Positions 25,841-35,793 of a stretch of DNA of 64,000 bases are shown one piece after another. The notes beneath the pieces are model-generated. The model saw nothing but the letters and a program-made list of their open reading frames with translations. It was not told the DNA's origin and did not search any database. This DNA comes from Carboxylicivirga sp. M1479 (GTDB lineage Bacteria > Bacteroidota > Bacteroidia > Bacteroidales > Marinilabiliaceae). The stretch's first letter is position 1; each line of letters starts with the position of its first letter. Location: the NCBI RefSeq assembly GCF_007097485.1, contig NZ_VKDE01000004.1, positions 248,001 through 312,000 on the forward strand, written 5' to 3'. Made by a program: the position numbers and the translations under genes.

Positions 25841-28800
25841 ATGCGTTTAGGATTAATCTTTCTTTTTATTATTGCCTCATGCAGCATAAAGGCTCAAAAC
25901 TACTTGGGACTTGAAGCGAGTGTACCAAATAACTGGTCGGCTACCGATAATGGTTTAAGTATCTCTTCTCGCCATTATAAATTGGGCTCTAGTTCTGTTA
26001 TGTGGAACTGGAGTGAGGGAGCTCAGATAAATATTGAATCACCAGCAGGCATGACCAATGCTCTTCAAGAGTATAAGGGTGGTATGATGTTGTGGGTATA
26101 TAATGAGGATGCTAAAAACGCCGATTTACAGTTTCAATTTAAAAATGCAGCAGGGCAGGTACATTACCATTTTAATTACCACATCAATTTTACCGGTTGG
26201 CGCGCTTGTTGGCTCCGTTTTGATGAAGATATGTTTGGTAGCAAGGCTGATAAAGACCTGACTAGGATAAGCATAACGGCTCCTGAAGGACATGGTGGCG
26301 GTACTTTATTTTTCGATCGTATGAAGTTTCCGGATGAACGTGTCAATGACCGTGTAACACCCGATGCTCAGTTGGATTATATCAACCCCGATATGAACCA
26401 TAACCATTGGGCGGCATTGTGGTACTGGCAAGCAAACTACCAATATGATATGCCCTTACCTGCTTCATTAAGTGCCGAAGAAATATCCGACTTAGATGAT
26501 ATTAGGCAGCGTATTACTGTTGCTATTGAAGGAAGCGCACCCACATCTACCCGCATTAACCAACTACGCGATGAATACGACGATTTGCAGATTCAAAGAA
26601 CAGAATATGGCATAGTAGGAACGGCGTTTGTTTCGGAAGATGAGCACGAAGCAAGTAACAACGACAGGTATTTCGATGAGATTGATGATTTACTATATGA
26701 TATAGCCAAAGCATGGCACCACAATCAGGAGGTGGGTTTTGATCAACTATTTATTAATATACTCGATTGGTTATATGATCAAGGGCTGACAGTAGGAAGT
26801 GGATTGGGAACCAACCATCATTATGGATACCAGTTTCGTGGTTTTCCAAAGGCTATTTGGTTAATGCAAGATGCTCTTAAGGATGCAGGAAAATTCAATG
26901 AGGCCTTTGAGATGATTCAATATTGGACGGGTGTGCCAGAAATAAGACAAGCTCCTGATGCCTCAAATTTCCAGGGTATTGTAGATGCCTGGAATACCAT
27001 TATAAATGGTCGCTTAATGGCCATTATGCTGCGTGATAATTCGCCTGAATTGTTGCGTGACATGCAATCTTTTGCTCGGTGGATGAACGCCAGTATGCAG
27101 CACAGTGTTGGTGTGATGGGTGGTTTTAAACCCGATGGGGCTGGTTTCCATCATGGTATGATATATGCCGGATATATGAATGGTGGTTACGGTGGTTTAA
27201 GTGAACTGCTCAGTTATGTTGGGAATACAATTTATAATTTGTCGGATGAAGCACGAGCTAACTTCAGGCAGGCACTCGATGTGCACGCCTGGTATGCCAA
27301 TCATCGTTCAATAGTGAATAGTGTGTGCGGCCGCAAGCCCATGGATCAGGAATTGGGCACGGGTGCCATCAATGGCTATGCCTACCTGGCAAAAGCAACA
27401 GATCCAATTGATGCCGATGCCGCGTCTCAATACATGCGCCTTACCAAGTATAAAAAAGACTTGTACAATGAGTTTAATGCCCTGGGCATAAAAGCCGCAA
27501 GTGCACCAACAGGTAATATGAGTATTAATTATGGCGCGCTTAACTTACACCGTCGCGATAACTGGCTGGTAGCTATCAAAGGCTTTAATAAAATAGTGAC
27601 AGGAACAGAAATCTATTCATCAAACAACCGCTATGGGCGCTACCAAAGCTACGGAACTGTACAAATATTAGCATCAGGCAGTACAGTGAGCGCTGTTAAG
27701 AGTGGTTTTGTTATGGAAGGGTGGGACTGGAGCCGTTTTCCTGGCGCCACAACAATTCACCTGCCATATGATTTATTGGATTTGGCAAGTAGTAAAATTA
27801 ATGAACGTTCATTAGAGTCTGATTTTGCAGGTGCGTGTTCTCAAGATGGGAATGGGGCCTTTGGCATGCTTCTCAATGAGAATGGTCATACTAATTATAC
27901 AGATGACTTTGTGGCTCGTAAATCAGTATTTGCTTTCGATAAATGCATTATTTGCCTGGGTAGCAATATTACCAACAGTAATGCAACTTATAACACTGAA
28001 ACAACACTTTTTCAGGCTGCCCTAACAAATACATCGGAGAGCATAGTAATTGATGCCAATACCATTACTCAGTTTCCTTTTAGTCAAACATACCATATCA
28101 ATAATCCAATAACAGTAATGGATACGAAGGGGCAGGGTTATTATGTGCCCGAGGGAACGCTTAAAATTAGTAAAAGCAATCAAGAGTCGAGAAATGACAA
28201 AAACAGGAGCATTAATAATGGTGACTTTGCCACAGCTTGGATTGATCATGGTAAAGCACCGGGAAATGCCGGCTATGAGTTTGCCATACTAGTGCAAACG
28301 AACAATGCAGAATTGACACAGTTTAAGAACGATATGGACTCTGACAATGCACCATACGAAGTGATTCAGAAAGACCGTGTGGCACATGTAGTTAAAGACC
28401 ACGCTACCTCTACTACTGCACATGTCATTTTTGAAGCCAACACGCCTCTTTCATCTCAGTACATAGCAAGCAGCAATTTCCCTTGCATTATAATGGTTAA
28501 AAATGATGCCAATGGTGAGCTCAAGCTTAGTTTTGCCGATCCATCGATCAACATGCCCGTGCCCGATGGTTTAATTAGTGATGATGAGGTAAAAGAGCGT
28601 TTGGTGCAAGTGACACTCAACGGTAACTTCTCTTTATCTAATCCGGCCAGTAATTGTCGAGTTATTGATAACATCAATAATACAACTATTCTCGAGTTTA
28701 CTGCCATCCATGGATTAGCCATTGATATTAATTTGCAAAAGAACACCTCTGCAACGCTTGCTGGAGAAGATGATTCAACAGGTAGTAGAATAAATGTTTA

Positions 28801-29002
28801 TCCTAACCCTGTTTCCGATTATTTAAATTATAACCAGGTTGTAGGTGCAAGTAGCGTGTCGGTTTTATCACTCGATGGTCAGTCAATGCTACATTGTGAG
28901 CCCAACGAGCCCATATATGTTGGCGTATTAAAGCCAGGTATGTATGTTTTACAGGTGAACTATAAGAATAAAAAGGAGTTTGTCCGCTTTGTAAAAGCAT
29001 AG
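25841..29002 (+). CDS. Polysaccharide lyase family 8 with T9SS sorting domain
   Basis: Second chondroitinase-like lyase (1053 aa). The start at 25841 gives a proper signal peptide (MRLGLIFLFIIASCSIKAQ); the frame is open further up but would bury it behind 19 polar residues. IASC could also be read as a lipobox. Catalytic residues by motif and spacing: H438 and Y445 in DGAGFHHGMIYAGY, R498 in SVCGRKP, E590 in GTEIYSSNNRYG; GWDWSRFPGATTIHLP follows near 630. The C-terminus (about 985-1053: VYPNPVSDYLNYN, GVLKPGMYVLQVNYKNKKEFVRFVKA) is a type A sorting domain, so this lyase should act outside the cell while the PL8 at 10605 should not take that route. Jelly-roll, toroid and beta-sandwich order as in ABC lyases. 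Confidence 0.92.
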   Translation: MRLGLIFLFIIASCSIKAQNYLGLEASVPNNWSATDNGLSISSRHYKLGSSSVMWNWSEGAQINIESPAGMTNALQEYKGGMMLWVYNEDAKNADLQFQFKNAAGQVHYHFNYHINFTGWRACWLRFDEDMFGSKADKDLTRISITAPEGHGGGTLFFDRMKFPDERVNDRVTPDAQLDYINPDMNHNHWAALWYWQANYQYDMPLPASLSAEEISDLDDIRQRITVAIEGSAPTSTRINQLRDEYDDLQIQRTEYGIVGTAFVSEDEHEASNNDRYFDEIDDLLYDIAKAWHHNQEVGFDQLFINILDWLYDQGLTVGSGLGTNHHYGYQFRGFPKAIWLMQDALKDAGKFNEAFEMIQYWTGVPEIRQAPDASNFQGIVDAWNTIINGRLMAIMLRDNSPELLRDMQSFARWMNASMQHSVGVMGGFKPDGAGFHHGMIYAGYMNGGYGGLSELLSYVGNTIYNLSDEARANFRQALDVHAWYANHRSIVNSVCGRKPMDQELGTGAINGYAYLAKATDPIDADAASQYMRLTKYKKDLYNEFNALGIKAASAPTGNMSINYGALNLHRRDNWLVAIKGFNKIVTGTEIYSSNNRYGRYQSYGTVQILASGSTVSAVKSGFVMEGWDWSRFPGATTIHLPYDLLDLASSKINERSLESDFAGACSQDGNGAFGMLLNENGHTNYTDDFVARKSVFAFDKCIICLGSNITNSNATYNTETTLFQAALTNTSESIVIDANTITQFPFSQTYHINNPITVMDTKGQGYYVPEGTLKISKSNQESRNDKNRSINNGDFATAWIDHGKAPGNAGYEFAILVQTNNAELTQFKNDMDSDNAPYEVIQKDRVAHVVKDHATSTTAHVIFEANTPLSSQYIASSNFPCIIMVKNDANGELKLSFADPSINMPVPDGLISDDEVKERLVQVTLNGNFSLSNPASNCRVIDNINNTTILEFTAIHGLAIDINLQKNTSATLAGEDDSTGSRINVYPNPVSDYLNYNQVVGASSVSVLSLDGQSMLHCEPNEPIYVGVLKPGMYVLQVNYKNKKEFVRFVKA

Positions 29003-29080
29003 CTAAAATTACACAAAGTAAACCCAGTTAATAGAACTCAGTATTCCCAAATACATAGTCCGATTATTTTTACAGGTTAA

Positions 29081-29111
29081 AAGAGGGTGTCTGCTAGTTG
29101 GACGCCCTCTT
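29081..29111 (+). other. Hairpin between PL8 and sulfatase genes, weak terminator or attenuator
   Basis: Arms AAGAGGGTGTC (29081-29091) and GACGCCCTCTT (29101-29111), 11 pairs with one wobble, 9 nt loop. No T-run follows, so termination is likely partial, with read-through into the sulfatase gene. Confidence 0.55.
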
Positions 29112-29145
29112 ACCAAAGTTTGAAACTATCACAAGAATATATAAT

Positions 29146-30696
29146 ATGAAGAAAATACTATTACAAGCAATTGGAATGATTCTTCTTTTGGCAACGTTAG
29201 TGAGTTGTCTTAAGGGAGAAAAAAAACTGAATGCTAAGCCAAACATTATTTTCATCTATTTGGATGATTTGGGCTATGGCGATATTGGTGCCTATGGTGC
29301 CACCGAGTTAAATACACCAGCAATGGATGAATTAGCGAATGGTGGTGTCCGTTTTACAAATGGATATGCAACTTCGGCAACTTGCACACCAAGTCGTTAT
29401 GCCTTGTTGACAGGTGTTTATCCATGGCGCAATAAAGATGCTGCAATTTTACCAGGTACAGCTCCTTTGATTATTGGAACTGAGCAAATGACAGTGCCAA
29501 AAATGCTTAAGGAGCAAGGGTATGAAACGGCTGTTGTTGGCAAATGGCACTTAGGACTTGGAGCAGGAATTGTTAACTGGAACGAACGCGTATCACCAGG
29601 ACCTAATGAGGTGGGATTTGATTATGCTTATATTATGGCAGCCACTCAGGATAGAGTACCAACTGTATACATTGATAATGGCTATGTTGATGGATTGGAT
29701 AAAAATGATCCAATTGAGATTAGCTATCAAAATAATTTTGAAGGAGAACCAACAGGCAAAGAAAATCCGGAATTGTTAACGATGAATTGGCATCATGGGC
29801 ATAACAATAGCATTGTTAATGGCATTCCGCGCATTGGGTTTATGAAAGGTGGCGAATCTGCTAAGTGGAGTGATGTGGATATGGCCGATCATTTCTTGTC
29901 AAAAGCTAAGAGCTATGTAAAAAGGAGTGCTAACCGGAAAAAACCATTTTTCTTGTATTATGCACTTCAGCAACCACATGTGCCTCGCACTCCGCATCCG
30001 CGTTTTGAAGGTGCATCGGGTATGGGACCACGAGGAGATGTAATCGTAGAGGCCGATTGGTGTATCGGTGAGTTTTTTGAAACCCTTGAGAAAGAGGGTT
30101 TAATGGAGAATACACTTATCATTCTATCGAGTGATAATGGTCCTGTATTAAATGACGGTTATTATGATGATGCTGTTGATAAACTAGGTAAACATATGCC
30201 AGCAGGAAAACTTCGCGGTGGTAAGTATAGTTTGTTCGAAGCAGGAACACGTGTGCCTTTTATTACTTATTGGAAAGGAATAATTGAACCTGGAATATCA
30301 GATGCTTTGGTGTGTCAGATGGATTTATTCGCATCTTTAGCGGCATTAACAGGTAGTGATAAGAAAGTACAAGATAGTGAAAATGTAATGCCTGCATTAT
30401 TAGGTCATTCACCAATAGGACGTGAAGAACTGGTTATTGAAGCTACTTCGCGAACAGCTTTTAGAAAGGGGGATTGGGCATTGATTCCTCCTTACAAAGG
30501 TCCTGAAAGTAATACGCTGGTAAATATTGAATTAGGTAATCATTCCGATTATCAGTTGTATAATTTGAAGCATGATATTGGTCAAACGAATAATCTAGCA
30601 GAAAGTAATCCAGATAAGTTAAATGAAATGAAAGCTGCATTTGAAATCATTAGAGGCGGAGACTATACTAAGATTAAGCAATTAGAGTTGAAGTAA
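29146..30696 (+). CDS. Sulfatase, formylglycine type S1, lipoprotein
   Basis: A 516 aa sulfatase resembling GalNAc-6-sulfatase/arylsulfatase A-type enzymes. The start at 29146 gives the lipoprotein signal MKKILLQAIGMILLLATLVSC (Cys21); an upstream TTG in frame would place 16 polar residues in front. Metal site YLDDLGYGD (D40, D41), modification motif C80-T-P-S-R84 followed by YALLTG, VVGKWHLG near 150, second metal site SSDNGP near 340. No second operator motif is seen upstream; it sits 143 bp after the T9SS-sorted PL8 and may be read with it through the hairpin at 29081. The motif pattern hints at 6-O-sulfated GalNAc, but this is a guess from general similarity. Confidence 0.9.
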   Translation: MKKILLQAIGMILLLATLVSCLKGEKKLNAKPNIIFIYLDDLGYGDIGAYGATELNTPAMDELANGGVRFTNGYATSATCTPSRYALLTGVYPWRNKDAAILPGTAPLIIGTEQMTVPKMLKEQGYETAVVGKWHLGLGAGIVNWNERVSPGPNEVGFDYAYIMAATQDRVPTVYIDNGYVDGLDKNDPIEISYQNNFEGEPTGKENPELLTMNWHHGHNNSIVNGIPRIGFMKGGESAKWSDVDMADHFLSKAKSYVKRSANRKKPFFLYYALQQPHVPRTPHPRFEGASGMGPRGDVIVEADWCIGEFFETLEKEGLMENTLIILSSDNGPVLNDGYYDDAVDKLGKHMPAGKLRGGKYSLFEAGTRVPFITYWKGIIEPGISDALVCQMDLFASLAALTGSDKKVQDSENVMPALLGHSPIGREELVIEATSRTAFRKGDWALIPPYKGPESNTLVNIELGNHSDYQLYNLKHDIGQTNNLAESNPDKLNEMKAAFEIIRGGDYTKIKQLELK

Positions 30697-30852
30697 AAGC
30701 TTTGCTTAGAAATCGGCAAAACCACTTTACATACATTGCAGAAATGCGAGTTAACTACGTGATTGCAATACTCATGTTTCGTTACACTTTTTTGTATAAA
30801 TAGATAGTGAAACTCAATTGATATCTAATTTTTAGGAACTGTATAATGCTAA

Positions 30853-30881
30853 AAATCCCGGTAAAAAACTTACCGGGATTT
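30853..30881. terminator. Bidirectional terminator between sulfatase and dnaK
   Basis: Arms AAATCCCGGTAA (30853-30864) and TTACCGGGATTT (30870-30881), 12 perfect pairs, 5 nt loop, A-rich before and T-rich after; it can serve both convergent genes. Confidence 0.85.
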
Positions 30882-30911
30882 CTTTATCGTGGACTATCCT
30901 AGGATAGTAGC

Positions 30912-32831
30912 TTACTTCACTTCTTCAAAGTCAACATCAGTCACTTCGTCGTCTTTACCACCTTGCTGAGCTCCAGCGTCTGGTCCTGGTTGTGCACCAG
31001 CATCAGGTCCTGGCTGACCACCTGCCTGCTGGCTGGCGTTGTACATCTCTTGAGATGCAGCCTGGAATACTGTGTTTAACTCAGTTGTTGCAGCTTCAAT
31101 TGCTTCAAGATCTTGAGCTTTGTGAGCTTCTTTCAACTTCTCAAGAGCCGCTTCGATAGGTTGTTTTTTGTCTGCTGGCAATTTGTCACCAAACTCTTTC
31201 AACTGCTTCTCAGTTTGGAAAATCAAACTATCAGCACCATTCAACTTATCAATCTTCTCTTTTTCAGCTTTATCAGCATCAGCATTAGCTTCAGCTTCAT
31301 CTTTCATGCGCTTGATTTCTTCGTCAGATAAACCTGAAGAAGCTTCAATACGAATGCTTTGCTCTTTGTTAGTTGCTTTATCTTTAGCTGTTACATGAAG
31401 AATACCATTGGCATCAATGTCAAATGTAACTTCAATTTGAGGCGTTGCACGTGGTGCTGGTGGAATACCATCTAAGTGGAAACGACCAATGGTTTTGTTA
31501 TCTTTTGCCATTGAACGCTCACCTTGCAATACGTGAATCTCAACCGATGGCTGGTTATCTACAGCAGTTGTAAATGTCTCTGACTTTTTAGTTGGAATCG
31601 TCGTATTAGCTTCGATCAACTTAGTCATTACACTACCCATTGTTTCAATACCTAAAGAAAGAGGCGTAACATCTAAAAGAAGAACGTCTTTTACTTCACC
31701 AGTTAAAACACCACCTTGGATAGCAGCTCCAACAGCTACTACTTCATCAGGGTTAACACCTTTTGATGGTGCTTTTCCGAAGAAATCTTTAACTATATTT
31801 TGGATAGCCGGGATACGAGTAGAACCACCAACTAAAATTACTTCATCAATATCTGACGGTGTTAAGCCAGCATCGTTAAGAGCTACTTTACAAGGCTCCA
31901 AAGTACGTTGGATTAAGCGGTCACAAATTTGCTCGAATTGAGCACGTGATAAAGTGCGAACCAAGTGTTTTGGAATACCGTCAACTGGCATAATGTATGG
32001 CAAGTTGATTTCAGTATTTGTTGAAGATGATAACTCAATCTTCGCTTTTTCAGCAGCATCTTTTAAACGCTGAAGAGCCATTGGATCTTTGCGTAAGTCA
32101 ATGTTTTCGTCTTTGATAAACTCATCAGCCAACCAGTTAATGATTGCATCATCAAAGTCATCACCACCTAAGTGAGTATCACCGTTAGTCGATTTTACCT
32201 CAAATACGCCGTCTCCTAATTCTAACACAGAGATGTCAAAAGTACCACCACCAAGGTCAAAAACAGCCACTTTCATGTCGCGGTCCATTTTGTCTAAACC
32301 ATAAGCTAATGAAGCTGCAGTTGGCTCGTTAATGATACGGCTCACTTTAAGTCCTGCAATTTCACCTGCTTCTTTAGTAGCCTGACGCTGAGCATCGTTA
32401 AAGTAAGCAGGTACTGTTACTACAGCCTCAGTTACTTCCTGACCCAAATAATCTTCAGCTGTTTTCTTCATTTTCTGAAGTGTCATTGCTGAAATTTCCT
32501 GAGCCGAATACATGCGGTCATCGATCTTAACACGAGGTGTGTTGTTGTCTCCTTTTACCACTTCGTAAGGTACACGAGTTACTTCGTTAGGAATCTCGTC
32601 GTACATAGAACCCATAAAACGTTTAATTGAATAAATCGTTTTTTGTGGATTTGTGATTGCCTGACGTTTTGCAGGGTCACCTACTTTGCGTTCTCCACCT
32701 TCAACAAAAGCTACGATTGATGGCGTAGTTCTTTTACCTTCACTGTTTGGAATCACAACCGGTTCGTTTCCTTCCATTACAGAAACACATGAGTTGGTTG
32801 TTCCTAAGTCGATACCAATAATTTTTCCCAT
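30912..32831 (-). CDS. dnaK: Chaperone DnaK (Hsp70)
   Basis: ATP-dependent Hsp70 chaperone, 639 aa, cytoplasmic. The ATPase domain begins [17 protein letters not shown], with the phosphate-binding [15 protein letters not shown] near 195 and [13 protein letters not shown] near 335. The linker [17 protein letters not shown] (about 385-400) leads into the substrate-binding domain, and the lid ends in the conserved DVDFEEVK. Just before the end is a Gly/Gln/Pro-rich tail with a doubled AQPGPDAG unit. The gene is alone on its strand, with no grpE or dnaJ near. Several TGTCA/TGACA pentamers lie upstream (32936-33025). Confidence 0.98.
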   Translation of the reverse strand: MGKIIGIDLGTTNSCVSVMEGNEPVVIPNSEGKRTTPSIVAFVEGGERKVGDPAKRQAITNPQKTIYSIKRFMGSMYDEIPNEVTRVPYEVVKGDNNTPRVKIDDRMYSAQEISAMTLQKMKKTAEDYLGQEVTEAVVTVPAYFNDAQRQATKEAGEIAGLKVSRIINEPTAASLAYGLDKMDRDMKVAVFDLGGGTFDISVLELGDGVFEVKSTNGDTHLGGDDFDDAIINWLADEFIKDENIDLRKDPMALQRLKDAAEKAKIELSSSTNTEINLPYIMPVDGIPKHLVRTLSRAQFEQICDRLIQRTLEPCKVALNDAGLTPSDIDEVILVGGSTRIPAIQNIVKDFFGKAPSKGVNPDEVVAVGAAIQGGVLTGEVKDVLLLDVTPLSLGIETMGSVMTKLIEANTTIPTKKSETFTTAVDNQPSVEIHVLQGERSMAKDNKTIGRFHLDGIPPAPRATPQIEVTFDIDANGILHVTAKDKATNKEQSIRIEASSGLSDEEIKRMKDEAEANADADKAEKEKIDKLNGADSLIFQTEKQLKEFGDKLPADKKQPIEAALEKLKEAHKAQDLEAIEAATTELNTVFQAASQEMYNASQQAGGQPGPDAGAQPGPDAGAQQGGKDDEVTDVDFEEVK

Positions 32832-32935
32832 TGCTATATTATTATCTTGTTGTTCTTAATTAATATTCATTTTTAACGATGAGCTATTAATCAAATGGTG
32901 TGCCAATAGTATATGAGCTGAAATTTGTGCAAAAT

Positions 32936-33025
32936 TGACAGCATAGTGAAGAAATTACTGAAGAAGATGTCATGTTTAATGACAGAATGACAACTGTAGC
33001 AAGAAGAATTTGAAGTTAGTTGACA
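32936..33025 (-). promoter_or_regulatory. Cluster of TGTCA/TGACA pentamers upstream of dnaK
   Basis: On the plus strand TGACA at 32936, 32980, 32988 and 33021 and TGTCA at 32968. The pair TGTCAT-GTTTA-ATGACA (32968-32984) is a perfect inverted repeat, and a further ATGACA follows at 32987. The cluster is 105-194 bp before the dnaK start and could be an operator, or could belong to the 3' end of the efflux operon. Confidence 0.35.
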
Positions 33026-33044
33026 AATTTCAAAATATGGATGA

Positions 33045-34286
33045 CTACAATTTGATGATTTCTAGTTTGTCAGCATTGTCAGGTAGATGAGATAATACTT
33101 TGTCATTCTCCATTAAACCTTTTGTAACCTGAAAAAACTTATCATTTTCAAGGCCCAACTTAACCTCCTGTTTAATTAATTTGAAACCATCCTTTTTAAT
33201 AACATAGTTGATGGAATCTTGGTTGAATATAGCAGATTTATCCACCATCAATGTTGTTTCTATGCGATTTGTAATGATGGAGTTGTTTGTGGTCATGCCA
33301 GGGAGAAGAGTTTCTTTATAATCTAACAGCTCTACTTTTACTTTAAAGCCATTTTGGAATTCGCCAGGTATTTCCTGCCCAATATTGGCAATGGAGATGA
33401 TGGTGCCATCAAATGCTACTTTTGGAAATGCATCAATTTTTATCTTAACCACTTGGCCAACCTTAATTTTAGCAATGTCAATTTCTTTAACATGCATTTC
33501 AGAGATAAGGGTGCTCAGGTCGGGTAGAGTAGCAATAAGTGGCGACCAACGACCGACGCGCGAACCAACTTTTATTTTCTGACTACTATATCCATTGCCA
33601 TAAATAACCATGCCATCGGCAGGAGATTTAACAATTAATTCGCTACGTAGCTGTTCCAAGAGTGCTTTTTTATACTCATAGCGGTCAACACGTCTTTGAC
33701 CTCTGGCAATTTTACTTTTGTGTTTCTGGGTTTTGGTAATTAAATCGCGTTGAGCCTTGGATAGTGCGCGTTTTGCTTTATCAAGCTCTATGGTTGCTTG
33801 CCTTTGTACCGCTTTTGACTCATATGAAGATTGTTCGACTTTAATATTCGCATCTAATAACCTGTCGCGTACCTTTTCAATTGATTCGCGTTGAGCTGAT
33901 AGAGCCAGGCTCGAATCTATTTTAGCATCTTCAACAATGGTGTATTGCTCGTTTAAACGATCGTTTACAGAGTTCAGGTTTTCTTCTACTTCAGTTGGTT
34001 CAAGTTGTGCAATTTCATCACCTTTCTTTACAATTTTACCTTCCTCAACCAGACTCAATATTTTCATGGCCCAAATATCAACTTCCTCATTAAAGCTCAC
34101 TTCAGGCACCATTATATCCACCGCTTTTTCTGCTTTTAACTCGCCTGTTACACTAATTGTTGTCTCAAACTCGCTGCTTATAACTGTCGTAGTCGGGTTT
34201 TTCTGAAAGATGAAACTCCAAGGCTGCCAGATGAGTAGGATAACAATGATAACTGTAGCCGATATGCCTAGTTTAGTTTTGTTCAT
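33045..34286 (-). CDS. HlyD-type membrane-fusion protein of the efflux operon (second copy)
   Basis: Periplasmic adaptor subunit (413 aa) linking an inner-membrane permease with a TolC-like channel. It has an N-terminal membrane anchor (residues about 4-23), split lipoyl-like halves (EEGKIVKKGDEIAQLEP near 75; KSPADGMVIYGNG near 215), a long helical hairpin between them, and beta-barrel segments (KIKVGQVVKIKIDAFPKVAFDGTI). The start ATG at 34286 lies 4 bp after the TolC-like stop. It is clearly paralogous to the protein at 37198: both share EVEENL/VEELK-type hairpins, RWSPLIATLPDL against RWRPKIAELPDL, and IGQEIPG against IGQVIPN. Last gene of the four-gene operon. Confidence 0.85.
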   Translation of the reverse strand: MNKTKLGISATVIIVILLIWQPWSFIFQKNPTTTVISSEFETTISVTGELKAEKAVDIMVPEVSFNEEVDIWAMKILSLVEEGKIVKKGDEIAQLEPTEVEENLNSVNDRLNEQYTIVEDAKIDSSLALSAQRESIEKVRDRLLDANIKVEQSSYESKAVQRQATIELDKAKRALSKAQRDLITKTQKHKSKIARGQRRVDRYEYKKALLEQLRSELIVKSPADGMVIYGNGYSSQKIKVGSRVGRWSPLIATLPDLSTLISEMHVKEIDIAKIKVGQVVKIKIDAFPKVAFDGTIISIANIGQEIPGEFQNGFKVKVELLDYKETLLPGMTTNNSIITNRIETTLMVDKSAIFNQDSINYVIKKDGFKLIKQEVKLGLENDKFFQVTKGLMENDKVLSHLPDNADKLEIIKL

Positions 34287-34290
34287 AGCA

Positions 34291-35790
34291 CTATTGTTCA
34301 AGCAGGTAGTCCAGCGATTTAATTAAGGATTGATTTTGTTCGAAGTCGAATAGGGTAATCTGTCTAATGTTATAGTAACCACGCCAGTATTCCGATAAGG
34401 CATCGATGTACCTTCTTTTAGCTCCATCCAATGAGTTACGGGCAGCATTTAACCTGATTACATCTACTTTGTCAATCATAAAACGTTGCTTAGTCACATT
34501 ATAGCCTAGTTGAGCTACGTTGTCGGCTTTCGATGATATAAGCACTTGCTCTTCCTGCAAATTAAATTGTAGAACTTGCATGATGATATCTTGCTCAAAA
34601 TCTATCATAGCCTGTTTTACTTCTGCTTCAGCAACCTGTTTATTTGATTTAGCCATTTGAATTTGGCCTCGTCGTGTGCCCCAGTCAATAATTGGCGCAT
34701 TAAGCGTTACACCCAACCCTCTGTCGTCGCCAAAAGGAGGAGCATACACATTTTGCAATTCATCCGATTGCTTATTGATACCTAAATTGGCATTTAAGTC
34801 GGCACTGAGTCCACTTGTTGATTTCGTTTTGGCAATGTTCTCGTTTGCCCTTATCATTTTTGATTCTAACTCCAGCACTTGTGGGTTGTTTGACTTGGCA
34901 AGTTCTAATGCCTTGTCAGAATTAACTTTTAGTTCAGGTATCTCATCAGGAATTAATGGGATAATCACAATGTCTTTATCAAATCCTAGGAATGAGTTAA
35001 GCAGGTTGCGTGCCTGTTGTAGGTTCACTTGCGATTTGGTTTTTGCCATTTTGGCATTGAGATAGGTTAGCTCCAAATCAAGTAATTCATCTTGCGTAAC
35101 TGTACCTATTTGAAAGCGGCCTTTCCCTATGTTGAATAGTGTATCAGCATTAGCAAGGTTGGTCTCAGCAATTTTCAAGTCAATTTCGGCACCAATTGAA
35201 TTGAAAAATATGCGTACAGCTTGTTCCGACAGGGCTTCCATTTCAGCTAAGAACGTTTTCTTGGCTTTTTCAAATTCTAAAGGTTTAAGTTTTGATTGCC
35301 ACTTGAACTTGTTGTAACCATTTAAGGGCTGACTCAAGCGTATACTAATGGGAACTGTTGTAAAGCTAATGTTATCTGAACCCATGTTTTCCAGGCGTCG
35401 TATGTTGGATGCTACACTTAATTGACCACCTGTTATTGTTAGATTTTGATCAACTGATACACCTAAGTTGGACGAAAGCGTTTCATTACTAATGAATTCG
35501 TAGGTATTGGTGTTGGAATTGTATTCTCTTGAAATTGAGCGATTATAGTTGATTGGAGTGGTACTTAGTCGCATACCAGGCAGTTGCGATGCTTTGTAGC
35601 TTCTAAAGTCCCAATAGCTTGCAATGTACATGTTCTTTGATCGAAAGCTGGATAGCGATTGAAGCTTAGCCATTTGAATAGCCTCTTTTAAATTAAGACG
35701 TATTATTTGCTTTGACGAATCAGGGACAGACTGAGCTTGACTAATCAGGCTAAAAAAGCAAAAGAGGATAGTGATTTTTATTTGGTGCAT
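34291..35790 (-). CDS. TolC-like outer-membrane efflux protein
   Basis: Outer-membrane channel of a tripartite exporter, 499 aa. It has a signal peptide (1-19, ending ISQAQ) and two tandem OEP halves with long amphipathic helices and short strands (about 30-250 and 265-485); LNAPIIDWGTRRGQIQMAKSNKQVA-like strand-helix junction near 365-390 and a matching LSQPLNGYNKFKWQSKLKPLEFEKAKK-like junction in the first half show the internal duplication. It sits between the permease (3 bp) and the second membrane-fusion gene (4 bp), which fixes its role in the same export complex. Confidence 0.88.
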   Translation of the reverse strand: MHQIKITILFCFFSLISQAQSVPDSSKQIIRLNLKEAIQMAKLQSLSSFRSKNMYIASYWDFRSYKASQLPGMRLSTTPINYNRSISREYNSNTNTYEFISNETLSSNLGVSVDQNLTITGGQLSVASNIRRLENMGSDNISFTTVPISIRLSQPLNGYNKFKWQSKLKPLEFEKAKKTFLAEMEALSEQAVRIFFNSIGAEIDLKIAETNLANADTLFNIGKGRFQIGTVTQDELLDLELTYLNAKMAKTKSQVNLQQARNLLNSFLGFDKDIVIIPLIPDEIPELKVNSDKALELAKSNNPQVLELESKMIRANENIAKTKSTSGLSADLNANLGINKQSDELQNVYAPPFGDDRGLGVTLNAPIIDWGTRRGQIQMAKSNKQVAEAEVKQAMIDFEQDIIMQVLQFNLQEEQVLISSKADNVAQLGYNVTKQRFMIDKVDVIRLNAARNSLDGAKRRYIDALSEYWRGYYNIRQITLFDFEQNQSLIKSLDYLLEQ

Positions 35791-35793
35791 GGT

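Noticed and set aside
32881-32910. Sigma-54-like promoter (TTGGCAC-N5-TTGAT on the minus strand) before dnaK
   Set aside because: The -12 part lacks the GC of TTGC, and sigma-54 control of dnaK would be unusual; one chance near-match is not enough.
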